Assembly: GCA_003697105.1 (NCBI GenBank)
Contig: RFFQ01000014.1
Span: 1 to 13,617, forward strand
Length of the DNA: 13,617 bases
Reading direction: 5' to 3'
From: Gemmatimonadota bacterium
GTDB taxonomy: Bacteria > 4572-55 > J002
Shown: positions 1 through 6,528 of the stretch, in pieces
How the letters are laid out: each line of letters begins with the position of its first letter
Position numbering within the stretch: position 1 is the stretch's first letter
Position numbers and translations under genes: made by a program
The notes under the pieces: model-generated
What the model was told of the DNA's origin: nothing
The model's database searches: none
The model's input: the letters and a program-made list of their open reading frames with translations, nothing else

Positions 1-84
1 ATGGACTACGAGCGAGACCCCAAAACAACGGAAAACATGATTTATATCAGCATGATCAGACCAATGCTGAAGAAAATTGCCTAG
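1..84 (+). pseudogene. C-terminal end of an IS5-type transposase (partial)
   Basis: The first frame is open from the window edge to a TAG at 82-84 and gives 27 residues. They include a DYERDP segment, then an ENMIYISMIRPMLKKIA ending. From family knowledge, this resembles the extreme C-terminus of IS5-family (IS427-like) DDE transposases, which commonly end in a DYE...SEA-IY-AMIR-ML-R-LA pattern. The ATG at position 1 is probably an internal codon, because the DDE catalytic core would lie upstream of the window. The element may be intact outside the window; only its tail is visible. I recalled the family pattern from memory and did not align it. Confidence 0.68.
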
Positions 85-115
85 TTTTAAAACAGGTTCA
101 TAATGGGTCTGTCAA
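85..115. mobile_element. Likely right end of the IS element
   Basis: This stretch follows the transposase stop directly and opens with a 10-bp palindrome (GTTTTAAAAC, 84-93) followed by AGGTTC. Elements of this type usually end within a few tens of bases of the transposase stop, so the right terminal inverted repeat should fall here. The left end lies outside the window, so neither the exact boundary nor a target duplication can be set. Confidence 0.3.
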
Positions 116-210
116 GGGTGAAGTGTTTGCATCGAACGGCGACGTACCGCCAACACAACGGACGGAACGCTTCGCCCGTTTAAACAACATAGACATCGTT
201 ATGCATCGGA

Positions 211-217
211 AAGGAGG
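211..217 (+). promoter_or_regulatory. Shine-Dalgarno AAGGAGG deciding the start at 225
   Basis: A near-perfect ribosome binding site lies 7 bases before the ATG at 225. The same frame is open back to an ATG-like start at 123, but no such site precedes that position. This makes 225 the clear choice. Confidence 0.8.
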
Positions 218-224
218 AATTGCC

Positions 225-662
225 ATGAGTGACACACCGTCGGGTGGAAAAGGCCCTCACGAGGTGTTCAAAGAGATTGAGGATCTGGCCGCCGAAGTCG
301 AGCAGGGCCTCGCCGATCTGACCAAGCAGTTGTCGGACGTAGCTGTTCTTTCGTTGCAAAGATGGACTGGTCGAGCAGCGAGCAACGTGGATGAGTGCTT
401 TCTGAGGGTCCACGAAAAGAAAGGATTGCCTGAATCCTGTATGGCGTGGTTGTTAATTAATGGCTTTAGAGTACTCTCCTTTACACCCGAAGAGGTCCGT
501 GGACGTCAGGCCCTGATGCTCTGGCGCTCGAAGCTTCGAGATCTCCCGGTACCTGGCAACGACCACTGTACATTAGCATTATCAACAGGTTACGATTTTA
601 AGGTGCGGAATGTCGGTCATAACATAGGGGGTGCGGAATGTCGGTTTCAATTAGTTCAATAA
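225..662 (+). CDS. Hypothetical protein, 145 aa, C-terminus possibly rewritten by an insertion
   Basis: I do not recognise this protein. The start is set by the AAGGAGG site 7 bases upstream. Residues 10-40 (HEVFKEIEDLAAEVEQGLADL...) are acidic and look like one amphipathic helix. The middle is a mixed segment with a hydrophobic CMAWLLINGF stretch and a charged EEVRGRQALMLWRSKLRDL helix. No signal peptide, transmembrane segment or catalytic motif is evident. The last 20 or so residues are encoded by a duplicated 16-bp sequence (602-617 and 630-645) that looks like mobile-element end DNA, so the native C-terminus may be lost. The gene stands alone between a transposase tail and a terminator. 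It may be a truncated accessory gene or not be expressed. The strong ribosome binding site is the main argument that it is, or was, real. Confidence 0.5.
   Translation: MSDTPSGGKGPHEVFKEIEDLAAEVEQGLADLTKQLSDVAVLSLQRWTGRAASNVDECFLRVHEKKGLPESCMAWLLINGFRVLSFTPEEVRGRQALMLWRSKLRDLPVPGNDHCTLALSTGYDFKVRNVGHNIGGAECRFQLVQ
602..645. repeat. 16-bp direct repeat GGTGCGGAATGTCGGT, two copies 28 bp apart
   Basis: The identical 16-mer occurs at 602-617 and 630-645, separated by 12 bases. The repeat lies inside the end of the hypothetical reading frame. Closely spaced repeats of this kind are known at the ends of IS21-family elements, which carry multiple short transposase-binding repeats. Assigning it to IS21 is inference from that layout and from memory of similar sequences. 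Two copies alone are not enough for a CRISPR, and no further copy was noticed in the window. Confidence 0.6.
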
Positions 663-679
663 AACGGGATCAGATAAAA

Positions 680-710
680 ACGGCAGTTGGATTACACGTC
701 CAACTGCCGT
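680..710. terminator. Bidirectional rho-independent terminator
   Basis: A perfect 12-bp stem (680-691 with 699-710) encloses a 7-base loop. On the minus strand it is followed by TTTTTATC and on the plus strand by TATTGTTTT, so it can end transcription from both sides. It serves mainly the minus-strand cyclase/zinc-ribbon pair, and also the small plus-strand gene that stops at 662. Confidence 0.85.
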
Positions 711-753
711 ATTGTTTTGGCACTGTGGAACCTCCACATCAATGGGAGTGACC

Positions 754-954
754 TCAGCCGCCGCCCCCACAAGTGGGAGTGGACGTTCCCACCGGCATGG
801 TACGGATGCCGCCTGCCGCAAACGTGGAGAACTTCTTTTGCGGGCGGGGCGTGTCACAGTTGGGGCACTTCACCTTTTCGTTCCCTTCGCCCATACGCTG
901 TAACACCTCGAACTCATGCCCGCACACCGGACAATGGTATTCGTACATTGGCAT
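754..954 (-). CDS. FmdB-family zinc ribbon protein, 66 aa
   Basis: The protein begins MPMYEYHCPVCGHEFEV and carries CxxC pairs (CPVCG and CPNCD) about 20 residues apart. This is the single four-cysteine zinc ribbon of the FmdB/CxxC_CxxC_SSSS regulatory family (PF09723). The tail is glycine-rich and ends CGGGG, as is common in this family. Family members are often called putative regulators, but their biochemical role is not established. The frame is open back to 1068, but AGGAGGTG at 961-968 sits 6 bases before the ATG at 954, and the family starts exactly there. The gene lies 31 bases after the stop of the cyclase gene on the same strand and just before a strong terminator, so the two are likely co-transcribed. 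The identity is solid; the function is unknown. Confidence 0.9.
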   Translation of the reverse strand: MPMYEYHCPVCGHEFEVLQRMGEGNEKVKCPNCDTPRPQKKFSTFAAGGIRTMPVGTSTPTCGGGG

Positions 955-960
955 GCAACT

Positions 961-968
961 CACCTCCT
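961..968 (-). promoter_or_regulatory. Shine-Dalgarno AGGAGGTG of the FmdB-family gene
   Basis: This near-consensus site, read on the minus strand, is placed 6 bases before the ATG at 954. It rules out the longer frame that starts at 1068. Confidence 0.8.
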
Positions 969-985
969 TTAATCTCATGTTTTGA

Positions 986-3235
986 TTATGTTTTGCGGTT
1001 ACAATCTTGTACACCATCCCAATCTTCTGGAACACCGTGTTGACGGAAATATTCACACCGTTTGACATATAGTAGTGCCGCTTTATCTACCGGATTCACA
1101 TCCAGCACCGCTTGAAAAAACCGGGTCGCTTCGTCAAATTTGCGGGTGTGATAAAAGATGATCCCCCGCTCAAAATCATCGTATGTTTGTTGTTTCTGAT
1201 CGATACTGTCTGGGGAGTCTCCATCAAACACCTCATAGACGGAAATCGCTTCTTGGCGTCCTTTTACTTGCACCCGGTCCAAAAAGCGGTAGTGATATAT
1301 TTCCGGCTGGCGCAATTCGGTCAAGGTTTTTTCACTGATGATGATCGGCGTTTGGTAGAATTTTGTCAAGTCTTCAATTCGGCAAGCGAGGTTTACGGTA
1401 TCCGAGATGACGGTTGTGTCCATCCGTTTTTCCTCGCCAATGGTTCCCAGAATTAACCGGCCGGTGTGGAGTCCGATACCGATGGAGATGGGGCGGTAAC
1501 CGGCGCTTTGCCGGTAGGTATTGTACTCCGATAAGTGTTGTTTCATCTCGATTGCCGCATTTAGGGCATCATCGGCAGATTGCGGGAAGAGTGCCATAAT
1601 CGCATCTCCCACATATTTATCGATAAACCCGTGATGTTTGCGGATAATCGGGCTTGTCCGGCTCAAATAGGAATTAAGGAAGTTGAAGTTTTCTTGCGGT
1701 GTCATGCTCTCCGAAAGTTCCGTAAAAAGGCGAATATCGGAGAACAAGATTGTCATTCTCTGCTCAGTTTGATCGCCCAATTTGACGTCAACAATGCTTT
1801 CTTTGCCCAAAAATCGGAGAAATTCGTAAGGGACAAAACGCCCGTATGCCTCGTTCAATTTTGCTAGTTGGATATGCGTTTTGATGCGGGCTAACAGTTC
1901 ATTGCGGGAAAACGGTTTGGTGACGTAATCATTGGCGCCGACTTCAAATCCTTTCATCAAATCGGCGATACTGTTTTTGGCTGTGGCTAAAATCACGGGG
2001 AGTTCTGTTGCCGGGTACTTTTGGCGAATTTTCTCGGTCAATTGATACCCATCCATCTCCGGCATCATGATGTCGGTCAAAATCAGATCAAAATCGTGGG
2101 TTTGAATCAACTTCCATGCTTCCACTCCATTATACGCGGTTTTAATCTTATAATTTTGTAAAGATGATAGTTTTGTGAGGAGTATCTGGATTGTGCGGTC
2201 ATCATCGACCACCAGTAACTGAAATGAATCCTCTGCTCGCAACGCTTCCGGTGAGATGGTATCTGCGGTTGCGCGCGGATCAAACTTCGGTTTGAGGATT
2301 TCCCCCTGAATCCGTGCGACCTTTTCTTGTAATTCTTTGGAGTAGTGTTGTAAGTCCTGAAAGGTTTTAGCCCGTTGTTCTTCGGCTCGTTTTTTCTCGG
2401 TGATGTCCTGAATAATACCGGTGAATAATTGTTGGTCATTCACCCGAGATTCACTGACCGAGAGATAGATCGGAAAAAGTGACCCATCCCGGCGCTGGGC
2501 TTTGACTTCCTGCCGGGTACCGATCCACTGCCGGGCGGAGGTTTGTAATAGGTGTTTGATCTGCTCCTCCGGTTGGTTCCGGTAGGGTGACGGTGCTAAT
2601 ACTTTAACGTTTTGCCCGATGAGTTCCTTTGTGCCATAACCAAATATTTCACTCGCCGCCGGATTACAGGATTCAATTACCCCGTCCGCATTGATGGTGA
2701 TAATACCATCCACAGCAGATTGCAAGATTGACATTACCCGTGCTTCACTTTGGCGCAGTTCTTCTTCCACCCATTTTCGTTCAATAATCTCTTGTTCCAG
2801 CCGTTTGTTCTGCTCTTGAAGGTTTTTTTGCAGTTGGCGCAAGGTTACGTGAGTTTTGACCCGTGCTAACACATCCTCACTATGAATCGGTTTGGTAATA
2901 TAATCGACTGCGCCTACTGCAAACCCTCGCGCCCGATCCGCATTTTGGGAGAGGGCGCTGAGAAAAATCACCGGAATATCGCGGGTGTGCTTATTTGCTT
3001 TAAGCTGGCGGGTGGTCTCAAAACCATCGATACCGGGCATCATGATGTCCATCAAAATCAGATCCGGTCGTATTTCCGGCGCCAGTAGAAGTGCCGACTC
3101 ACCGTCCGCCGCCTCATGGGCACGATAACCGGCTTCTTGTAACAGATAAACCATACCAACCCGCACCGATAAATCATCTTCTACCACTAAAATATGACCC
3201 GTAGTGGGGTTTTTATCTGAATCAAACCCATTCAT
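986..3235 (-). CDS. Response regulator: REC-PAS-REC-class III nucleotide cyclase, TPR-like tail, 749 aa
   Basis: Domains in order: receiver 1 (about 14-130; acidic D20/D21, phospho-acceptor D63, S93, K115); coiled coil (about 130-165); PAS (about 165-285, ending in the usual IIQDITEKKRAEE linker); second coiled coil (285-315); receiver 2 (about 337-455; D344-D346, D388, T418, K440); class III adenylate/guanylate cyclase (about 490-665). The cyclase keeps both metal aspartates (D500 in FSDIR, D544 in KYVGDA), the purine-contacting K540, and N615 and R619 of the NxxxR motif, so it should be active. The C-terminus has one TPR-like repeat (about 675-715). No transmembrane segment or histidine kinase is present, so it is probably cytoplasmic and phosphorylated by a kinase encoded elsewhere. 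A TTG at 3301 would extend the frame by 22 residues, but that extension contains a promoter-like sequence, so the ATG at 3235 is preferred. Whether it makes cAMP or cGMP cannot be told. Confidence 0.92.
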   Translation of the reverse strand: MNGFDSDKNPTTGHILVVEDDLSVRVGMVYLLQEAGYRAHEAADGESALLLAPEIRPDLILMDIMMPGIDGFETTRQLKANKHTRDIPVIFLSALSQNADRARGFAVGAVDYITKPIHSEDVLARVKTHVTLRQLQKNLQEQNKRLEQEIIERKWVEEELRQSEARVMSILQSAVDGIITINADGVIESCNPAASEIFGYGTKELIGQNVKVLAPSPYRNQPEEQIKHLLQTSARQWIGTRQEVKAQRRDGSLFPIYLSVSESRVNDQQLFTGIIQDITEKKRAEEQRAKTFQDLQHYSKELQEKVARIQGEILKPKFDPRATADTISPEALRAEDSFQLLVVDDDRTIQILLTKLSSLQNYKIKTAYNGVEAWKLIQTHDFDLILTDIMMPEMDGYQLTEKIRQKYPATELPVILATAKNSIADLMKGFEVGANDYVTKPFSRNELLARIKTHIQLAKLNEAYGRFVPYEFLRFLGKESIVDVKLGDQTEQRMTILFSDIRLFTELSESMTPQENFNFLNSYLSRTSPIIRKHHGFIDKYVGDAIMALFPQSADDALNAAIEMKQHLSEYNTYRQSAGYRPISIGIGLHTGRLILGTIGEEKRMDTTVISDTVNLACRIEDLTKFYQTPIIISEKTLTELRQPEIYHYRFLDRVQVKGRQEAISVYEVFDGDSPDSIDQKQQTYDDFERGIIFYHTRKFDEATRFFQAVLDVNPVDKAALLYVKRCEYFRQHGVPEDWDGVQDCNRKT

Positions 3236-3516
3236 GTCTTCCCAGTGCTCCCAAAGAGTGTCTTGATACTGAATTATAATGGATTCGGAGTCATCAAGCA
3301 AGGATGGAAATCTGCCACAAAATCATTGTCTTGAGGTTGATTCATTTTTATTTTAGCGTGTCATCTGGGGTTGTTCCCAATAATCGTTGTAGTGATTTAT
3401 CAACATGAGGTGGTCAGAACGGGATGTCTCCCTAGATGTTTTGGAAACCGGAGGAGGAGAGGGGTTGTGGAGAATAGAAGTCCTTTTATCCATCATTTTA
3501 TACAGGAGGATGTGTT
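3236..3516. other. Intergenic region between divergent cyclase and DJ-1/PfpI genes
   Basis: These 281 bases hold the promoter-like element for the cyclase gene (3273-3301) and the leader of the plus-strand gene, including its AGGAGG site just before 3517. I saw no convincing -35/-10 pair for the plus-strand gene, no long hairpin and no plausible small ORF. Confidence 0.5.
3273..3301 (-). promoter_or_regulatory. Sigma-70-like promoter for the cyclase/FmdB pair
   Basis: Read on the minus strand, TTGCTT (3301-3296), a 17-base spacer and a perfect TATAAT (3278-3273) form a good housekeeping promoter. Transcription would start near 3266, about 31 bases before the ATG at 3235. The -10 box is a consensus match and the spacing is optimal; the -35 box matches three of six positions. 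Confidence 0.6.
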
Positions 3517-4104
3517 ATGAGCGTCAAAAAAATTCTGCTGATCACTGGTGATTTTGGTGAGGACTACGAAATTATGGTGCCGTTTCAGATGCTACTCATG
3601 GTAGGGCATGAGGTTCATGCGGTCTGCCCGGATAAGAAGGCAGGGGATACGGTCAAGACGGCGATTCATGATTTTGAAGGTGATCAGACATACACCGAAA
3701 AGCCGGGGCATAATTTTACCCTCAATTTTGATTTTGATGCCGTTGATCCCGCAAATTACGATGCATTGGTTCTGCCCGGGGGACGCGCTCCCGAATATCT
3801 GCGGCTCAACCCGAGGGTGATCGACATCGTGCGGCATTTTGCCGAAAATGATAAGCCGATTGCCTCGATCTGTCATGGTCAGCAGATTTTGGCGGCGGCA
3901 GGTGTACTGGAAGGCAAGCTGTGCACGGCATATCCGGCGGTTCAACCGGAAGTTGTTCGCGCCGGTGCCAAATGGGGGGAAGTCAAAGACGGCGCTTCCA
4001 ATGCCTACACCGATGGTAATCTGGTTACGGCGCCAGCGTGGCCCGCACATCCCGCTTGGATTCGCCAGTTTTTGGAAGTGCTCGGTACCACGATTGAACC
4101 CTAA
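3517..4104 (+). CDS. DJ-1/PfpI family protein, 195 aa
   Basis: This is a single DJ-1/PfpI-fold domain (class I glutamine amidotransferase-like). The nucleophile-elbow motif SICHGQQ places the catalytic Cys at 119 with His120 beside it. An upstream acidic motif GEDYE supplies Glu18, which fits the Glu that contacts the cysteine in DJ-1. The [13 protein letters not shown] segment (84-96) is typical of the family. Members have been described as intracellular peptidases, chaperones or deglycases acting on glycated proteins, and the last activity is disputed. The sequence does not choose between these. The ATG at 3517 is preceded by AGGAGG with good spacing. The length is normal for the longer bacterial subfamily. 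The gene is monocistronic, with its own terminator, and divergent from the cyclase gene. Confidence 0.92.
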   Translation: MSVKKILLITGDFGEDYEIMVPFQMLLMVGHEVHAVCPDKKAGDTVKTAIHDFEGDQTYTEKPGHNFTLNFDFDAVDPANYDALVLPGGRAPEYLRLNPRVIDIVRHFAENDKPIASICHGQQILAAAGVLEGKLCTAYPAVQPEVVRAGAKWGEVKDGASNAYTDGNLVTAPAWPAHPAWIRQFLEVLGTTIEP

Positions 4105-4134
4105 TCCGCCTGCGTGAATTTCAGGATATTTTCT

Positions 4135-4168
4135 CCCGGTGGAGAGACCCTCTCTACCGGGTATTTTT
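4135..4168 (+). terminator. Rho-independent terminator of the DJ-1/PfpI gene
   Basis: A 12-bp stem (4135-4146 with 4150-4161, one G-T wobble) with a 3-base loop is followed by TATTTTT. It begins 30 bases after the stop at 4104 and overlaps the last codons of the convergent transporter gene (stop at 4154-4156). The minus-strand side lacks a T-tract, so it works mainly forward. Confidence 0.8.
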
Positions 4169-5497
4169 GTTCAAAGGTTGGTAGATGAACCGGGGTGCAT
4201 AAACGGTTAGGATCAAACCCCGCGCCGCCATGAACAGGAGCATTGCCAACCACAAACTATGATTATCAAGCCACGGGCGGGTCAGGTAATAAACGGGTAG
4301 AAAAATCAGGAAGGTACTCACTAGCATGGAATTGCGCATCGGGGGAGTTGCTGTTGCGCCCAGATATACACCATCCCAAATGAAACAAAAACTATTGACT
4401 AACGGGGCGATGACCGTCCAAATAAAATAGGACCATGCCATCCAGATTAGGTAATCTTTGTCGGTAAAAAGGTGTAGCAATGATTGACCAAACATAGCGT
4501 AACTGATTGAAAAAATAACGCCTAACCCCAAACCCCACACAAAGGAATACCGCACCGCTTGTCGCAATTTGGGGGTATCCTGTGCCCCAATATACATCCC
4601 CACCAGACTCTCCGCCGCAAAGGCAAAACCATCAACCCCGAAGGAGAGAATCATCCAAAATTGGAGTAAGATCGTGTTCACCGCCAGTACATCGTCACTG
4701 AACGTGGCTGATTCCGCAGTGAAAAACGTAAAGGTGAAAACCACGCAGAGCGTGCGGATGAAAATATCACGATTGACCGCGAAAAACCGCTTGAGATGCT
4801 CGATTTCAAGAATTTTTCGGCGGATAATCTGGCATGTATAGCCAGAATAGGCACGCCCATACAGCCCGATGGCAACCACTAGCCCGCTATATTGCGCCAC
4901 GACTGTGCCCCATGCCACGCCATCGGATTCCATACCGAACCCTTTAATAAACAGCACGTTGCATCCAATGTTAATAAGGTTGGTTACCACTGCCAGTATC
5001 AATGGATAACGGGCATTTTGGACCCCCAAAAACCATCCCTGAAACGCATAAAGTGCTAACGATGCCGGCGCTGCCCACATCCGGATGTGAAAATAAATGG
5101 CAGCGTGACTTTCTACTTCCGGTGAGGCATCAATCAGGTAAAAACTGATCCGGGTCACCGGTACTTGAACCAAAATCAGGATAAAACTGCAAATCAGTGC
5201 TACTAAAAGCGCCCGTACAAGTACCAAAATGGTTTCGTGTTCATCCTTTTTGCCGAATTCCTGTGCGGTCATGCCGGTGGTGCCCATCCGCAAAAAGGCA
5301 AATCCCCAATAGATAAAATTGAAGATCATTCCCCCGATGGAGATCGCGCCAAGATGGTAAACGTTATCCAACCGTCCCACCAATGCGGTATCTACCGCGC
5401 CCAACATGGGGATGGTCAAGTTACTGAGGATATTCGGGATAGCAAGGTTGAGGATACGTTTGTTCAAGGAGGTTTTTCCGATGCGGATCAGACCCAC
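4154..5497 (-). CDS. MATE family efflux transporter, DinF-like, 447 aa
   Basis: This is a polytopic membrane protein with about 12 hydrophobic segments across its length, as expected for the MATE fold. The N-terminal ILNLAIPNILSNLTIPMLG segment, then VDTALVGRL and FLRMGTTGMTAQE, is the signature of the DinF branch. MATE proteins export cationic or organic compounds using a sodium or proton gradient; the substrate here is unknown. The start is GTG at 5497, overlapping the end of the preceding DUF2007 gene by 10 bases. No good ribosome binding site is visible, so translational coupling to that gene is likely. It is the last gene of the minus-strand operon that begins with the carboxyltransferase. 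The length is normal and no frameshift is seen. Confidence 0.9.
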   Translation of the reverse strand: MGLIRIGKTSLNKRILNLAIPNILSNLTIPMLGAVDTALVGRLDNVYHLGAISIGGMIFNFIYWGFAFLRMGTTGMTAQEFGKKDEHETILVLVRALLVALICSFILILVQVPVTRISFYLIDASPEVESHAAIYFHIRMWAAPASLALYAFQGWFLGVQNARYPLILAVVTNLINIGCNVLFIKGFGMESDGVAWGTVVAQYSGLVVAIGLYGRAYSGYTCQIIRRKILEIEHLKRFFAVNRDIFIRTLCVVFTFTFFTAESATFSDDVLAVNTILLQFWMILSFGVDGFAFAAESLVGMYIGAQDTPKLRQAVRYSFVWGLGLGVIFSISYAMFGQSLLHLFTDKDYLIWMAWSYFIWTVIAPLVNSFCFIWDGVYLGATATPPMRNSMLVSTFLIFLPVYYLTRPWLDNHSLWLAMLLFMAARGLILTVYAPRFIYQPLNKNTR

Positions 5498-5811
5498 AGG
5501 TCATTTTCAGTACCGCAGTTCCAGCAACGGGCAAATTGCCCTTCAATGGTTTCTCCGCAAGAAGGACATTGCCATTCGGGGAGCGGATCCTTGGTATGGT
5601 GTTGTAAGGCGGTTTGAATGATATGTTCTGCTTGTTCCAGATCAATATCCGAGAGTATCCACAGTTCGATCCAGCACTCGTTGACGGGCACTCCACCCGC
5701 TAAACCGGGCAGATGCTCGTTTTTCAACATTGCCGGGATGCCATTGGCTTCCAGCACATTTTTGAGATGCCCGATCATCAGGCTATCGGGGGAACTATAT
5801 ACTTTTTTCAT
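5488..5811 (-). CDS. DUF2007 domain protein with C-terminal zinc ribbon, 107 aa
   Basis: Residues 1-70 (MKKVYSSPDSLMIGHLKNVLEANGIPAMLKN...) match the pattern of DUF2007, a small ferredoxin-like alpha-beta domain annotated as a putative prokaryotic signal-transducing protein. It usually has a mobile-looking ANGI-A segment and a conserved W followed by E-W. Residues 80-102 add a zinc ribbon with two cysteine pairs (CPSCG and CWNCG, 12 residues apart). No signal peptide or membrane segment is present. The start is ATG at 5811 with only a weak GGGATAAG upstream. It lies 36 bases after the phosphatase gene and overlaps the transporter by 10 bases, so it belongs to that operon. The partner and function are unknown. 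Confidence 0.85.
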   Translation of the reverse strand: MKKVYSSPDSLMIGHLKNVLEANGIPAMLKNEHLPGLAGGVPVNECWIELWILSDIDLEQAEHIIQTALQHHTKDPLPEWQCPSCGETIEGQFARCWNCGTENDLWV

Positions 5812-5847
5812 GTTTTCTTATCCCAACGGTAATAACTCCCCTCTTCT

Positions 5848-6489
5848 CTACATGACGGTTTTCAATTCCACATCCAGTCCGCGCAGATGATAAATATCAC
5901 CCCAAGTAAAAAGGCGCCACCTGCCTTGCTGAACCTGAAAAATATTGATGCTGGCGTTATGGATGCTGAATCGGCGATCAAAAACAATAGGAATATCAAT
6001 TACATAGCGGAAAATAGAGTCGATGATACCGCCATGCGTCACGACAACCACGGTTTCTCCGGTGTGTTTTTCGGCAATCTGGTTGAGGCAGGTCACGGCG
6101 CGATCATATCGCATTTGGAAACTTTCCCCATTGGGGATCACATAGGTAGGGTCACCTGATTTAAAGCCGCGATAGACTTCAGGATAGCGGGTGATCATCT
6201 CATCCTTGTTGAGTCCTTCCAATACACCACCGTTAAGTTCGCGGAGTTGGGGGTCTGTGATGATTTCGTGCCCGGTCTGCCCGGCGATAATCTGTGCGGT
6301 GTGGTAAGCCCGTTTTAGGTCACTGCTGTACAGCACGGAGAACGCTTCTGTTTTCAGGCGTTCGGCGGTGGCTTGTGCTTGAGCGATTCCTTTCTTATTG
6401 AGATCGATATCCAAATGCCCCTGTAAGCGGTGTTCGGCGTTGTAAGCGGTTTCTCCATGCCGGATGAGGATAATTTGAGTTAGCTGCAT
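5848..6489 (-). CDS. Histidine phosphatase (phosphoglycerate mutase-like) family protein, 213 aa
   Basis: The N-terminal LIRHGETAYN motif supplies the phospho-accepting His11 with Arg10. Arg60 (SSDLKRA), Glu84 (LRELNGG) and His152 (VVTHGG) complete the branch-1 histidine phosphatase active site. The family includes cofactor-dependent phosphoglycerate mutases, alpha-ribazole phosphatase (CobC), GpmB-like proteins and broad phosphatases. The short 213-aa length and the LRELNGGVLEG segment fit the CobC/GpmB-like phosphatases better than glycolytic mutases, but no cobalamin genes lie nearby. The enzyme should be cytoplasmic. It follows the carboxyltransferase by 39 bases on the same strand. The start is ATG at 6489 with a weak GGAA upstream. 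The substrate is not determinable from sequence. Confidence 0.9.
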   Translation of the reverse strand: MQLTQIILIRHGETAYNAEHRLQGHLDIDLNKKGIAQAQATAERLKTEAFSVLYSSDLKRAYHTAQIIAGQTGHEIITDPQLRELNGGVLEGLNKDEMITRYPEVYRGFKSGDPTYVIPNGESFQMRYDRAVTCLNQIAEKHTGETVVVVTHGGIIDSIFRYVIDIPIVFDRRFSIHNASINIFQVQQGRWRLFTWGDIYHLRGLDVELKTVM

Positions 6490-6528
6490 ATGTGACGTTC
6501 CGTATTGGTGGGGTGGGTGGTGTGTTCT

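Noticed and set aside
527-540. Perfect 14-bp palindrome CTCGAAGCTTCGAG inside the small hypothetical gene
   Set aside because: It has no T-tract, promoter or second copy nearby and is compatible with coding sequence, so no role can be supported.
602-645. Possible CRISPR fragment from two identical repeats
   Set aside because: There are only two copies, the spacer is 12 bases, and no cas genes are nearby. This is far too short for an array.
651-857. Minus-strand open frame of 68 codons across the terminator and FmdB gene
   Set aside because: It runs through the terminator hairpin and reads the zinc-ribbon gene out of frame.
955-1068. 38-codon N-terminal extension of the FmdB-family protein
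   Set aside because: It overlaps the end of the cyclase gene and contains the real Shine-Dalgarno sequence at 961-968. The family begins with the MPxYEY-type start.
3592-4050. Minus-strand open frame of 152 codons opposite the DJ-1/PfpI gene
   Set aside because: It is a shadow of a clear family gene on the other strand and has no independent support.
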